Shown: one piece after another, positions 36,354 through 46,391 of the stretch
How positions within the stretch are numbered: the first letter of the stretch is position 1
Layout: each line of letters opens with the position of its first letter
NCBI GenBank assembly: GCA_039821555.1
Contig: JBCBNX010000016.1
Span: 22,216 to 86,215 of the forward strand
Source: Bacteroidota bacterium
Lineage (GTDB): Bacteria > Bacteroidota > Rhodothermia > Rhodothermales > Rubricoccaceae
Direction: 5' to 3'
Length of the DNA: 64,000 nt
Made by a program: the position numbers and the translations under genes
The notes under the pieces: generated by a model
The model's input: the letters and a program-made list of their open reading frames with translations, nothing else
Told to the model about the DNA's origin: nothing
Databases searched by the model: none

Positions 36354-36681
36354 AGGGCGGATAGACGACCGCGGGGAGGCGGTACGGAGGGGGTAAGTGT
36401 GGTGGCCTTTAAGCTAGCCGTGCCCTCTAAGCAATGCAACTACACGGCCCCAGTGCAGGCAGCGTCTCGCCTCCGTTCAACCGCGCCCCTCGTCATCCTA
36501 CCGTTCCCGCCGGGCACCTCGCTCGTCTAGGACCGTGACGGCGCACGGTTTGGTCTCCGCCCGCGTCGCCCTGAGGGCTCATTTCGCCGGGACATTGGGG
36601 TTTCCGGGCTCCGGGTACCGTCTTCTCAAGGGAGGAGGCCGAACGCTTCAGGTTTCACCCCGCGACTAGCTCCTTTCTCTC
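36354..36681. other. Divergent intergenic region, no gene seen
   Basis: 328 bp between divergent genes. No credible coding frame is present. Promoters for both neighbours are expected; no motif was firm enough to call. Confidence 0.4.
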
Positions 36682-37272
36682 ATGCGTGCTCTTCTCCTCA
36701 GCCTCCTCACGCTCGGCGCCACGATCGCCACGGCGCAACCGACTGCCACCCTCGACTCCGTCACGCTCTCTGGGGGCGCTCCGGCTCACTTCGACGGGAC
36801 CCGCTGGAGCTACAGCGCAGGCGATGCCTCGACCGTGTCACGCTTCACCAGCGACGCGGAGCTAGCCCATACGCAGGGCGCCCACGGCGACGCCGTCCGT
36901 ATTGAGGCCACCGTAGCTGACGAGGTGAAGCTGACCCGTCCCGTACTGCCGGGGGCGCAGCCAGCCTCGGTGCGCAACGCCTCGCACCTCGTGTTCGACG
37001 CGCAGGGCGAGGGCGTGGTGCTGGTCGCGCTCGAAGTGAGCGACCACGCGCAGCCGTTCATCTACCCGGTGACGCTGCACCCCGGCGCTGAGACGTTCCG
37101 CGTTCCGCTCAACCGCTTCCGCCAGCGCGGCTCCAGCGCGCACTTCGACGGCGACACGGTCGTGCGCGTCTCCTTCCTCACGGTCACGCGCCCCGGCACC
37201 GCCGCCGACTTCACGCTCACCGTCGGCGGCCTCGCCTTCGACTACAAGCGCTCGCTCGCCGATCGGTACTAA
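36682..37272 (+). CDS. Secreted hypothetical protein
   Basis: Exported protein of 196 residues with a clean signal peptide (MRALLLSLLTLGATIATAQ). The mature part is beta-rich (DSVTLSGGAPAHFDGTRWSY, DAVRIEATVADEVKLTRPVL, VVLVALEVSDHAQPFIYPV) and reminiscent of a carbohydrate-binding-type jelly roll, as in proteins containing a complex-I intermediate-associated or CBM-like sandwich. No catalytic motif is visible. A strong terminator follows 31 bp after the stop. Function unknown. Confidence 0.75.
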   Translation: MRALLLSLLTLGATIATAQPTATLDSVTLSGGAPAHFDGTRWSYSAGDASTVSRFTSDAELAHTQGAHGDAVRIEATVADEVKLTRPVLPGAQPASVRNASHLVFDAQGEGVVLVALEVSDHAQPFIYPVTLHPGAETFRVPLNRFRQRGSSAHFDGDTVVRVSFLTVTRPGTAADFTLTVGGLAFDYKRSLADRY

Positions 37273-37302
37273 TCGACTTTGTGGGTTCGTGGTTGGACCT
37301 TC

Positions 37303-37328
37303 AGCCCGGTCGCGCTGCCGACCGGGCT
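37303..37328 (+). terminator. Strong rho-independent terminator
   Basis: AGCCCGGTCG (37303-37312) pairs perfectly with CGACCGGGCT (37319-37328) around a 6-base loop, followed by TTTTCTTTGTTTG. This is the clearest intrinsic terminator in the window. It separates the secreted protein gene from ridA. Confidence 0.92.
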
Positions 37329-37377
37329 TTTTCTTTGTTTGTACCCTTTCTCACGCTTTGTCTCCCCCGCAGCCACG

Positions 37378-37785
37378 ATGCGCCAGACCTACCAGACCAA
37401 CACCCCATGGGAGCCGATCGTCGGCTACAGCCGCGCCGTGCGCGTCGGCCCACACGTGGCCGTGACCGGCACGACGGCGACTGATGCTGAGGGCGATCTC
37501 GTCGGCGTAGGCAACGCCGCTGTGCAGACCGAGCAGGTCCTCGATAACATCCGCGCAGCCCTCATCGCCGTGGGCGCACGCATCGAGGACGTCGTGCGGA
37601 CGCGGATCTACGTCACCGACATCGAGCGCGACTGGGAGGCCATCGGACGGATCCACGGTCAGGTTTTCGGCCACGTCCGCCCGGCCACGACGATGGTCGA
37701 GGTCGCGCGGCTCATCGACCCGCGCATGCTTGTCGAGATCGAAGCCGACGCACTCGTCACGGACACGCCTGACGCGGAGCGCTAG
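37378..37785 (+). CDS. RidA/YjgF family protein
   Basis: Small cytosolic protein of 135 residues from ATG 37378. Family members are trimeric deaminases that clear reactive enamine/imine intermediates from PLP enzymes, or related enzymes with other substrates. Visible blocks are PWEPIVGYSRAVRVGPHVAV, GTTATDAEGDLVG, QTEQVLDNIRAAL and VVRTRIYVTDIERDWEAIGR, the last containing the Arg that binds the substrate carboxylate, and PATTMVEVARLIDPRMLVEI. The pattern is closer to the RidA-like subfamilies with an ERDWEAI segment than to E. coli RidA itself. It converges with the membrane protein gene next to it. Confidence 0.9.
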   Translation: MRQTYQTNTPWEPIVGYSRAVRVGPHVAVTGTTATDAEGDLVGVGNAAVQTEQVLDNIRAALIAVGARIEDVVRTRIYVTDIERDWEAIGRIHGQVFGHVRPATTMVEVARLIDPRMLVEIEADALVTDTPDAER

Positions 37786-37786
37786 C

Positions 37787-38173
37787 TCACCACGAAGCCT
37801 CGTCCGGCACAGCGGGTGGTGGCGCGGATGACGATGCGGGCGGAGCCGCCGAGGGCGCGCGTTCGCCGATGGTGCGCTCGACCGTCACGCGCACACCGCC
37901 CGTCCAGCGAGCGACGCCGTTGAACACGAGCGCGAACACCCAGCCTGTTACGAAGCCGCCGACGGCGCTCAGGAGCGGCACGAGCAGCACCGACGCCAGC
38001 ATCGCGCCGAGCTGCACCTCGGCGAAGTCGCTCCAGAACGTCGTCACGACGGGCATCGTGAACGCCATCAGCACACCGACGAGCAGGCCAAGCACGGCGT
38101 AGACAACCGCCCCGACACGGGCGCAGGCGAACGGTGCGAGGCGACGGACAGTGAGCAGTTCGGTCGGGCGCAT
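37787..38173 (-). CDS. Small two-helix membrane protein (DUF3566-like)
   Basis: Protein of 128 residues from ATG 38173. Two long hydrophobic segments (VGAVVYAVLGLLVGVLMAF and GAMLASVLLVPLLSAVGGFV) are followed by a third short one ending ALVFNGVARWTGGVRVTVE. The order of glycine-rich helix, FN(G) and a closing WTGGV(R)V strand resembles DUF3566-type small membrane proteins. The C-terminus is an Ala/Pro/Ser-rich tail. It lies next to a small SAP-like protein gene on the same strand, 52 bp away, so an operon is likely. Function unknown. Confidence 0.75.
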   Translation of the reverse strand: MRPTELLTVRRLAPFACARVGAVVYAVLGLLVGVLMAFTMPVVTTFWSDFAEVQLGAMLASVLLVPLLSAVGGFVTGWVFALVFNGVARWTGGVRVTVERTIGERAPSAAPPASSSAPPPAVPDEASW

Positions 38174-38225
38174 GGCAGAGTGGCTCTCGGCTGGAAGCGA
38201 GCAACGGGCTGCCCACAATACGGCC

Positions 38226-38582
38226 TCAGCTTACGAGACGCACGGTTGGCTGCCGCGGCGCGCCCAAGCCCGAAGCTTCGAGCAGCATCGCCACGAGGCG
38301 GTCCTTCGGCATCGACGGGCGCAGGCGACGGCGGACGTAGATGCGCTTGACGCGGGCGCGGAGGTCCCACGTCGGGACGGTGTGCAGCCGCTTGGCCTCT
38401 GCACGGCGCACGGCGACCTGCAGTTCGTCCTTGGTCATGGTCGAGCGCCCTTCCACGTCGAGGCGCTGCGCGAAGTCGTAGAGTTCGTCTTTGGTCCAGA
38501 AGGCGGGGTCAGAGGAGGCGTCGGTCGAAGAGGCAACGGTCGACGAGGTGCGGGCGTCAGAAGCGAGGGCCGAGGTGTCCAT
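38226..38582 (-). CDS. Hypothetical protein with SAP/Rho-N-like helical motif
   Basis: Protein of 118 residues. The first 25 residues are Ser/Ala/Thr-rich. Then WTKDELYDFAQRLDVEGRST with MTKDELQVAVRRAEAKR reads like a SAP/Rho N-terminal helix-extended-helix motif, which often binds nucleic acid. The C-terminal half is strongly basic (LRARVKRIYVRRRLRPSMPK). No signal peptide. It is followed by the small membrane protein gene on the same strand. A nucleic-acid-binding role is inference. Confidence 0.65.
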   Translation of the reverse strand: MDTSALASDARTSSTVASSTDASSDPAFWTKDELYDFAQRLDVEGRSTMTKDELQVAVRRAEAKRLHTVPTWDLRARVKRIYVRRRLRPSMPKDRLVAMLLEASGLGAPRQPTVRLVS

Positions 38583-38683
38583 GTAGCGGGTTCCGAGATG
38601 AGTCTAGAGCGATTGCGAAGCGCCGCTCGCTGGGAGCGACGGCCTGCATACGCACCAGTCGCCAAATCGTTCAGACCAAGCCG

Positions 38684-39913
38684 TTAGGTGTCACAAGTCG
38701 CGCTGACGTCGGCGTAGCCGTCGGGCACGGGCACGAACGTCGGCGCGCCCGTGGGGATGGTCCGCGCCTCGGGTGGCATCGTGATTTCTGGCAAGGCGAT
38801 TGGCGGTGCGTAGCCGTCGGGGAGCGGGTTCGGCTCGGCCCAGAGCGTCCCGCGCGTCGTCTCCATCACGACGTGGTCGCCCGCGCGGCCGAGAACGTAA
38901 TCGCGCGTGAGCGGCACCTTGCCGTCGGGCGTGTCGAGCACGTAGGTCGGCACAGCAAAGCCCGACGTGTGGCCGCGCAGCCCGCGCATGAGCGCCATGC
39001 CCGTCTCGATGGGCGTGCGGAGGTGGGCCGTCCCGCCAATGAGCTGCGCCTGGTAGATGTAGTACGGCCGCACACGCATCGCCACGAGGCCCTCCGAGAG
39101 CGCCTTCATGGTGGCGAGGTCGTCGTTGATGCCGCCGAGGAGCACCGTCTGGTTGCCGACGGGCACCCCTGCCTCAGCGAGCTTCGCGCACGCCTCGCAC
39201 GCCTCGTAGGTGAGCTCGCGCGGATGGTTGTAGTGCGTGTTGAGCCAGATCGGATGGTGCGCCTTCAGAATGTCACAGAGTTCGTCCGTGATGCGGAACG
39301 GGTTGACGACGGGCAGGCGGCTGCCAAGCCGGACCACCTCCACATGCGGGATCGCGCGCAGCTCGCCGAGGAGCCACGCGAGTTGCTTGTCGGCGAAGAC
39401 GAGCGGGTCGCCGCCGGTGAGCAGCACGTCGCGGATGCTCGGGTGCTCGGCGATGTAGGCGAGGGCGTCGCGGAGTTCGTCCTTGCGCATCATCCACGCG
39501 CTGTCGCCGACCATGCGCTTGCGGAGGCAGTAGCGGCAGTAGATGCCGCACTCTGAGGTGACGCAGAAGGCGACGCGGTCGTCGTAGTTGTGGATGAGGT
39601 TCTTGACCGGGCTGTGGCCGACCTCGTCGAGCGGGTCCTCGACGCCCACGATGTCCGGCTCTAGTTCCCAGCGCTGCGGCACGACCTGCTGCCGGACGGG
39701 GCACGCCGGGTCGAGCGCGTCCATGAGGCTCGCGTAGTAGGGCGTGATCGACCAGCGGAAGATCCCGGCGGTGCGCTCGATGGCCTCCCGCTCCGAGTCG
39801 GTGGGCTGGATGTAGCGCTCCAGCGTGGCGAGGTCGCGGACGCGGTGGCGCATCTGCCAGCGCCAGTCGGCCCACTCGGCGACGGAGGCGTTGTGCTGAG
39901 GGAAGGCGGTCAT
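38684..39913 (-). CDS. kamA: KamA family radical SAM protein (lysine 2,3-aminomutase type)
   Basis: Radical S-adenosylmethionine, PLP-dependent aminomutase of 409 residues. The [4Fe-4S] motif is CGIYCRYCLRKR (CxxxCxxC, about residue 131). SAM/PLP blocks follow: VLLTGGDPLVFADKQL near 164, RLGSRLPVVNPFRIT near 196 and NHPRELTYEACEA. Members convert L-lysine to beta-lysine, either free (for the osmolyte N-acetyl-beta-lysine) or for EF-P modification (EpmB). No ablB acetyltransferase or epmA is next to it. The ATG overlaps the stop of the RHH-DUF2853 gene upstream (ATGA at 39910-39913), so translation is likely coupled to the toxin-antitoxin pair. Confidence 0.92.
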   Translation of the reverse strand: MTAFPQHNASVAEWADWRWQMRHRVRDLATLERYIQPTDSEREAIERTAGIFRWSITPYYASLMDALDPACPVRQQVVPQRWELEPDIVGVEDPLDEVGHSPVKNLIHNYDDRVAFCVTSECGIYCRYCLRKRMVGDSAWMMRKDELRDALAYIAEHPSIRDVLLTGGDPLVFADKQLAWLLGELRAIPHVEVVRLGSRLPVVNPFRITDELCDILKAHHPIWLNTHYNHPRELTYEACEACAKLAEAGVPVGNQTVLLGGINDDLATMKALSEGLVAMRVRPYYIYQAQLIGGTAHLRTPIETGMALMRGLRGHTSGFAVPTYVLDTPDGKVPLTRDYVLGRAGDHVVMETTRGTLWAEPNPLPDGYAPPIALPEITMPPEARTIPTGAPTFVPVPDGYADVSATCDT

Positions 39914-40539
39914 ACGATAAGCGCGTCCTCTTTGCTAAAGTGCTGCACGAGGAGATAGTAGAACACCGCGCGGTGTTTTCTCCCCTTGAGACCTTTCGTC
40001 TGTTCGCACACGGCGTGAATCCCGCTCATCAGACGGTCGCTGTCCGCCATGCCCAGCTTCTTGATGAGGAAGTTGTCTTTGACACGCTTCAGCTCCTCCG
40101 GGTCGGAGCACGAGACCAGCTTCGAGTCGGTGTTGTAGATCGCGGGGCCGAGGCCTTTGGCGACAGCTTTGAGGAGGGCCTCATCGTAGGATGCGCCGAC
40201 CTGTTCCATCGCGGCTCTGTAGGCAGCCATCGCATCGTCGAATGGGCTTCTGCGCTCCTGAGGCAGCGAGCGCTCTTCTCCACCACGAGCCGCACGTACG
40301 TCTCTCACGGCACCCTCAGGGTGTGCCTGCACATCCGGCGCGCTGTCCAGCATGGCATCGTAGGCCGCTCGGTCTGCGCGCTTCGCTCGCTGCTGGAAAT
40401 ACACCTCCGCGTCCAGCACAGCGACCTTTTCGGCGAGCGCGCTCGCGATGAGTTGCTCGACGGAGACGCCCTCTTCCTGAGCGAGCGACTCCAGCCGTGC
40501 TCGGAGGGAGCGTGGGACGTGCACAGCTAACGTGGACAT
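39910..40539 (-). CDS. Antitoxin-DUF2853 fusion protein
   Basis: Protein of 209 residues from ATG 40539, apparently two parts in one frame. Residues 1-70 (MSTLAVHVPRSLRARLESLA, then EEGVSVEQLIASALAEKVAV, EVYFQQRAKRADRAAYDAML) match ribbon-helix-helix antitoxins of the type usually paired with COG1569 PIN toxins. After an Arg/Glu-rich linker (about 70-100), residues 105-209 (ASYDEALLKAVAKGLGPAIY, KLVSCSDPEELKRVKDNFL, GIHAVCEQTKGL) match the DUF2853 family, normally a stand-alone protein. A PIN toxin gene lies 26 bp upstream on the same strand. The stop overlaps the kamA start. Confidence 0.8.
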   Translation of the reverse strand: MSTLAVHVPRSLRARLESLAQEEGVSVEQLIASALAEKVAVLDAEVYFQQRAKRADRAAYDAMLDSAPDVQAHPEGAVRDVRAARGGEERSLPQERRSPFDDAMAAYRAAMEQVGASYDEALLKAVAKGLGPAIYNTDSKLVSCSDPEELKRVKDNFLIKKLGMADSDRLMSGIHAVCEQTKGLKGRKHRAVFYYLLVQHFSKEDALIV

Positions 40540-40565
40540 GACACTTGCGTGGCGAGTCGGAAAAA

Positions 40566-40973
40566 CTAGAGGTCGGCAAGAAACGCTTCTGGACGAACGG
40601 CGCGAATGCCGAAACGGTCCACGCCCCGAAAGTCGCGTTGGTTGTAGGTCACGATGGCGTCGCACGACGCCGCGACGGCGAGTTCGAGTACCATATCATC
40701 CTTCGGATCGGGGAGGTAGGGACGCCAGAGGAAGTAGACGCAGTGCAGACGGCCTTCCAAACAGAGCACGTCGATAAACCGCCCTACTTCCTGCGGACCG
40801 AACGGGACCATCTGGGGCCGCAAGAGCACGTCCTCGTACTCCAGCACCAGGGGCACGGAGAGCGCAATCTCGAACGAGGAGCGTCCAACCAAGCGCAGCA
40901 GACGATTGGCGGCACCCCGCCGGGAGCGCAGGCCCGTGACGAGAACGTTGGTGTCGAGAACGATTCGAGACAT
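40566..40973 (-). CDS. PIN-domain toxin (COG1569 type)
   Basis: PIN-domain RNase of 135 residues, the probable toxin of a type II toxin-antitoxin pair. It begins MSRIVLDTNVLVTGLRSRRG with catalytic Asp 7. Other acidic residues are in VPLVLEYEDVLLRP (Glu about 45), LPDPKDDMVLELAVAA (Asp about 92) and AIVTYNQRDF (Asp about 114). PIN toxins cleave RNA, and the paired RHH protein usually blocks and autoregulates. Here the toxin gene comes first and the antitoxin-DUF2853 gene second, 26 bp downstream. It is divergent from leuS, with a 126-bp gap. Confidence 0.9.
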   Translation of the reverse strand: MSRIVLDTNVLVTGLRSRRGAANRLLRLVGRSSFEIALSVPLVLEYEDVLLRPQMVPFGPQEVGRFIDVLCLEGRLHCVYFLWRPYLPDPKDDMVLELAVAASCDAIVTYNQRDFRGVDRFGIRAVRPEAFLADL

Positions 40974-41048
40974 GGTTCATCCCAACTTACGGGGCGCAGA
41001 GCCACCACCGAACAAACGCCTTCCCTGAACCTTCGCTAGGCCCCCGCG

Positions 41049-41057
41049 TAGCTTTTG
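41049..41057 (+). promoter_or_regulatory. TAGCTTTTG box upstream of leuS
   Basis: Resembles the Bacteroidota -7 element TAnnTTTG and lies 43 bp before the leuS ATG. Similar TAGCTT boxes occur at 30844 and 53827 before other plus-strand genes. No -33 element is clear. Confidence 0.35.
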
Positions 41058-41099
41058 GCTCGCTTCTGTCCGCCCGTTCACCTTTCCTGCAGCCGCACC

Positions 41100-43823
<2,724 letters not shown>

Positions 43824-43825
43824 GG

Positions 43826-43964
43826 CGGCTCCCCCCCGTCCTGCGTCGCGCTCCCCCCGCTTGACACGCCTGGACGGCGGTCAAGCTGTCCCCCTCACAT
43901 GTGAGGGGGACAGCTTGGGTTGACGCAGGAGCATAGCGACTGTCAACCCAAACGGGGGGAGCCG
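43826..43964. repeat. Dispersed palindromic element, copy B
   Basis: Begins 3 bp after the leuS stop. The ends are inverted repeats (CGGCTCCCCCC and GGGGGGAGCCG). The core is a perfect 34-bp palindrome at 43883-43916, with arms AAGCTGTCCCCCTCACA and its complement. A second stem GGGTTGAC...GTCAACCC lies at about 43917-43948. Outer segments GTCCTGCGTC and GGAGCATAGCGAC match copy C (GTCCTGCGTC, GGAGCGCAGCGAC). Being immediately 3' of leuS, it may act as a terminator. Confidence 0.85.
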
Positions 43965-44020
43965 CGCGGACGCACGGCTGCTACTTCGAGACGCACCTTG
44001 CCTTTCCAACTCTCTCGCTT

Positions 44021-44992
44021 ATGGACCGCGCTCAGGCTCAGGCCAACCTCCTACTCAAAATCCGCACGGGCTCGCAGCTCTACGGTACCGCGCGACCCGA
44101 CTCCGACGAGGACTTCGCGGGCGTCTTCGCGCCGCTCGCACCGTGGGTCTACGGGATGCGTCGCGTCGAGCAGGTCGACTGCGGGCACGTCGCGAAGGAC
44201 GCGGCAGGCAAGAACACCGCCGAGGCCATCGACTTCACAGCCTACGAGGTCCGCAAGTTTGCCCGCCTCGCGCTCGACAACAACCCCAACGTCCTCGAAC
44301 TGCTCTTCGCCGACGCGCCCAACGTAGTCCACGTGACGCCGCTCGGCCAGCGGCTCCTCGACGCGCGCGCCCTCTTCCCGCACCGCGGCCTCATGAAGCG
44401 CTTCGTCGGGTACGCCACGAGCCAGCGCCACAAGATGCGCATCCGCATCCAGCACTACGGCGCGCTCAAGGACGCCCTCGCCTGGCTCGACGAGCAGCAC
44501 GCGGCCAACCCGTCGATCTCGCTCGCCGAGGTGAAGGGCCACCGCGACGCGCTCCACCAGAAGCCGCCGCCCGGCTTCGCCTGGAAGGCCAGCCACGCGC
44601 AGGTCGGCGACCAGTCGTACGGCTACCACGAGCGCGTCAAGAACGTCCGAAAGAAGGTCGGCGCGCGCCTCGCCTCGGCGACCAACCGCACGGTGCTCTT
44701 CGAACGCCACGGCTTCGACACGAAATTCGCCAGTCATCTCATCCGGCTGCTCATGGAGTGCCGCGAACTCGTGCAGACCGGCACGCTCGTCTTCCCCCTC
44801 GCCTACGCCGACGAGCTGCGCGCCATCCGCGAGGGCGCGCTCACGATGCCGGAGATCGAGGCCCGCGCGACGGCCATCGAAGACGAGATCCGCGCCGTGA
44901 CCAACTCGCCGGTGCGTGCGAAGACCGCCTTCGACGAGGTCGACGCGCTCGTGCAGGACATCGTCCGGGACCATCTGGAAGGGGCGGTGTGA
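44021..44992 (+). CDS. COG3541/RlaP-type nucleotidyltransferase (DNA polymerase beta superfamily)
   Basis: Cytosolic protein of 323 residues. The nucleotidyltransferase core is at the N-terminus: TGSQLYGTARPDSDEDFAGV (GSxxYG and SDxD-type metal ligands, about residues 17-36) with a later acidic residue in EAIDFTAYEVRKFARLAL near 70. NNPNVLELLFAD follows, and a helical C-terminal region with RHKMRIRIQHYG. Members occur in bacteria, archaea and phages, some beside RNA ligases (RlaP); the substrate is unsettled. No RNA ligase is adjacent here. It follows repeat copy B and precedes LOG. Confidence 0.85.
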   Translation: MDRAQAQANLLLKIRTGSQLYGTARPDSDEDFAGVFAPLAPWVYGMRRVEQVDCGHVAKDAAGKNTAEAIDFTAYEVRKFARLALDNNPNVLELLFADAPNVVHVTPLGQRLLDARALFPHRGLMKRFVGYATSQRHKMRIRIQHYGALKDALAWLDEQHAANPSISLAEVKGHRDALHQKPPPGFAWKASHAQVGDQSYGYHERVKNVRKKVGARLASATNRTVLFERHGFDTKFASHLIRLLMECRELVQTGTLVFPLAYADELRAIREGALTMPEIEARATAIEDEIRAVTNSPVRAKTAFDEVDALVQDIVRDHLEGAV

Positions 44993-45071
44993 CGCCGGGT
45001 CGCTGGGTTGACGAACTTCCACCCGTCATCTCATGCCAGGTCGCTAGGCTAGCAACCCATTCTCACCTTCA

Positions 45072-45163
45072 CGTCATCCCGGACTTGATCCGGGATCCAT
45101 CCAACCCACCGTGGGGATTGACTTCGTCGGTCTTCGGCTCCCGCCTTCGCGCGGACGACCTGG
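45072..45163. repeat. REP-like intergenic repeat
   Basis: Contains GTCATCCCGGACTTGATCC followed by GGGATCC, a short hairpin (TCCCGGACTTGATCCGGGA), and a distal half CCCGCCTTCGCGCGGACGAC. This composition is typical of dispersed intergenic REP-like repeats in many bacteria. It lies between the nucleotidyltransferase and LOG genes. Confidence 0.65.
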
Positions 45164-45217
45164 TATGTGATAGGACAACGCGAGCAACTGTTATTCGTCC
45201 GTCAACCTCCCCCTCCC

Positions 45218-45823
45218 ATGCGTCTTCGTCGTATTGCCGTGTTCTGCGGCTCCAAGTCTGGCTCGAATCCCGCGTACGCTGAAGCCGCGCAGACCTTCGG
45301 GCGGCTCGCGGCGGAGCGCGGGATCGGCCTCGTGACGGGCGGCGGGCACGTCGGACTGATGGGCATAGTCGCCGACGCCGCCCTGGCAGCAGGTGGCGAG
45401 GTCATTGGCGTGATCCCGCACGGGCTGGTCGTCCGCGAGGTGGCGCACGAAGGGCTGACCGACCTCGTCGTCGTGGACTCGATGCACGAGCGCAAGGCCA
45501 CGATAGCCGACCTCGTGGATGCCTTTGTGGCGCTACCCGGCGGCATCGGTACGTGGGAAGAGCTGTTCGAGGCCTGGACGTGGTCCGCGCTCGGCATCAA
45601 CGCTGATGAGACGGGCCGCACCAAGCCCATCGGGCTGCTCAACGCGGCGGGCTACTACGACCATCTGCTCGCCTTCGTCCACCGCAGCCTCGCCGACGGC
45701 TTCGTCCGGCCCCGCCAGCGCGTCTTGCTGGTGGACGCCACGCGCCCCGAGTCGCTGCTCGACAAGCTCACCGTCGCCGACGCGCCGGTCGTGGAGCAGT
45801 GGCTCACGCGCGACGAGTCGTAG
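45218..45823 (+). CDS. LOG family protein (TIGR00730)
   Basis: Rossmann-like protein of 201 residues from ATG 45218. RRIAVFCGSKSGSNPAYAEA opens the protein, VTGGGHVGLMGIVADAAL is the nucleotide-phosphate loop near 46, and the family hallmark PGGIGTWEELFEAWTW is near 107, with MHERKATIADLVDAFV before it. LOG proteins hydrolyse (cytokinin) nucleoside 5'-monophosphates to the free base and ribose 5-phosphate; in bacteria this is probably general nucleotide recycling. The DUF4442 gene begins 2 bp after the stop, so the two are likely one operon. Confidence 0.93.
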   Translation: MRLRRIAVFCGSKSGSNPAYAEAAQTFGRLAAERGIGLVTGGGHVGLMGIVADAALAAGGEVIGVIPHGLVVREVAHEGLTDLVVVDSMHERKATIADLVDAFVALPGGIGTWEELFEAWTWSALGINADETGRTKPIGLLNAAGYYDHLLAFVHRSLADGFVRPRQRVLLVDATRPESLLDKLTVADAPVVEQWLTRDES

Positions 45824-45824
45824 G

Positions 45825-46298
45825 ATGAGCGGGGAATCGCGGCGCAGTCGCCTCCGGCGGTGGGCGTTCAACTTCTTCCCGGCCTACCGCGGCACGGGCG
45901 CGCGCTTCGCCTACCTCGCCGATGACTGGCGCGAGGTGTGCATCCGGCTACCGCTCTCGTGGCGGACGCGCAACTACGTCGGTTCGATCTTCGGCGGGAG
46001 CATGTACGCGGCCGTCGATCCGATCTACATGGTGATGCTCATCAACGTGCTCGGGCCGGACTACGTCGTGTGGGACAAAGCGGCCACGATTCGCTTCCGC
46101 AAGCCCGGCCGCACGACACTCACCGCGACGTTTTGCCTCACCGACGCCGATCTCGACGCGATCCGCCAGGCGACCGCCTCGGGCGAGCCGCACGACGCTA
46201 CCTTCCGCGTGGATCTCGTCGATGCCGAGGGCGTCGTCCATGCGGAGGTCGAGAAGGTGATCTACGTCCGCCGGAAAAAACCGGAGGATGCGGCGTAA
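45825..46298 (+). CDS. DUF4442 hotdog-fold protein (thioesterase-like)
   Basis: Protein of 157 residues from ATG 45825. It opens with FNFFPAYRGTGARFAYLADD and WREVCIRLPLSWRTRNYVGS, then IFGGSMYAAVDPIYMVMLIN, the line-up of the DUF4442 hotdog-fold family, which is related to acyl-CoA thioesterases. AATIRFRKPGRTTLTATFCL and HAEVEKVIYVRRKK supply the remaining strands. No experimentally known substrate. It is tightly linked to the LOG gene upstream. Confidence 0.9.
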   Translation: MSGESRRSRLRRWAFNFFPAYRGTGARFAYLADDWREVCIRLPLSWRTRNYVGSIFGGSMYAAVDPIYMVMLINVLGPDYVVWDKAATIRFRKPGRTTLTATFCLTDADLDAIRQATASGEPHDATFRVDLVDAEGVVHAEVEKVIYVRRKKPEDAA

Positions 46299-46391
46299 GC
46301 CCTGGCGCGCTCGTCCCCTCCCCGGTTCTCGGCCCTCTGCGTTCCATCCTTTGGCTCTCCGCGTCCTCGGTTCCACGACTTGCTCAACCTC

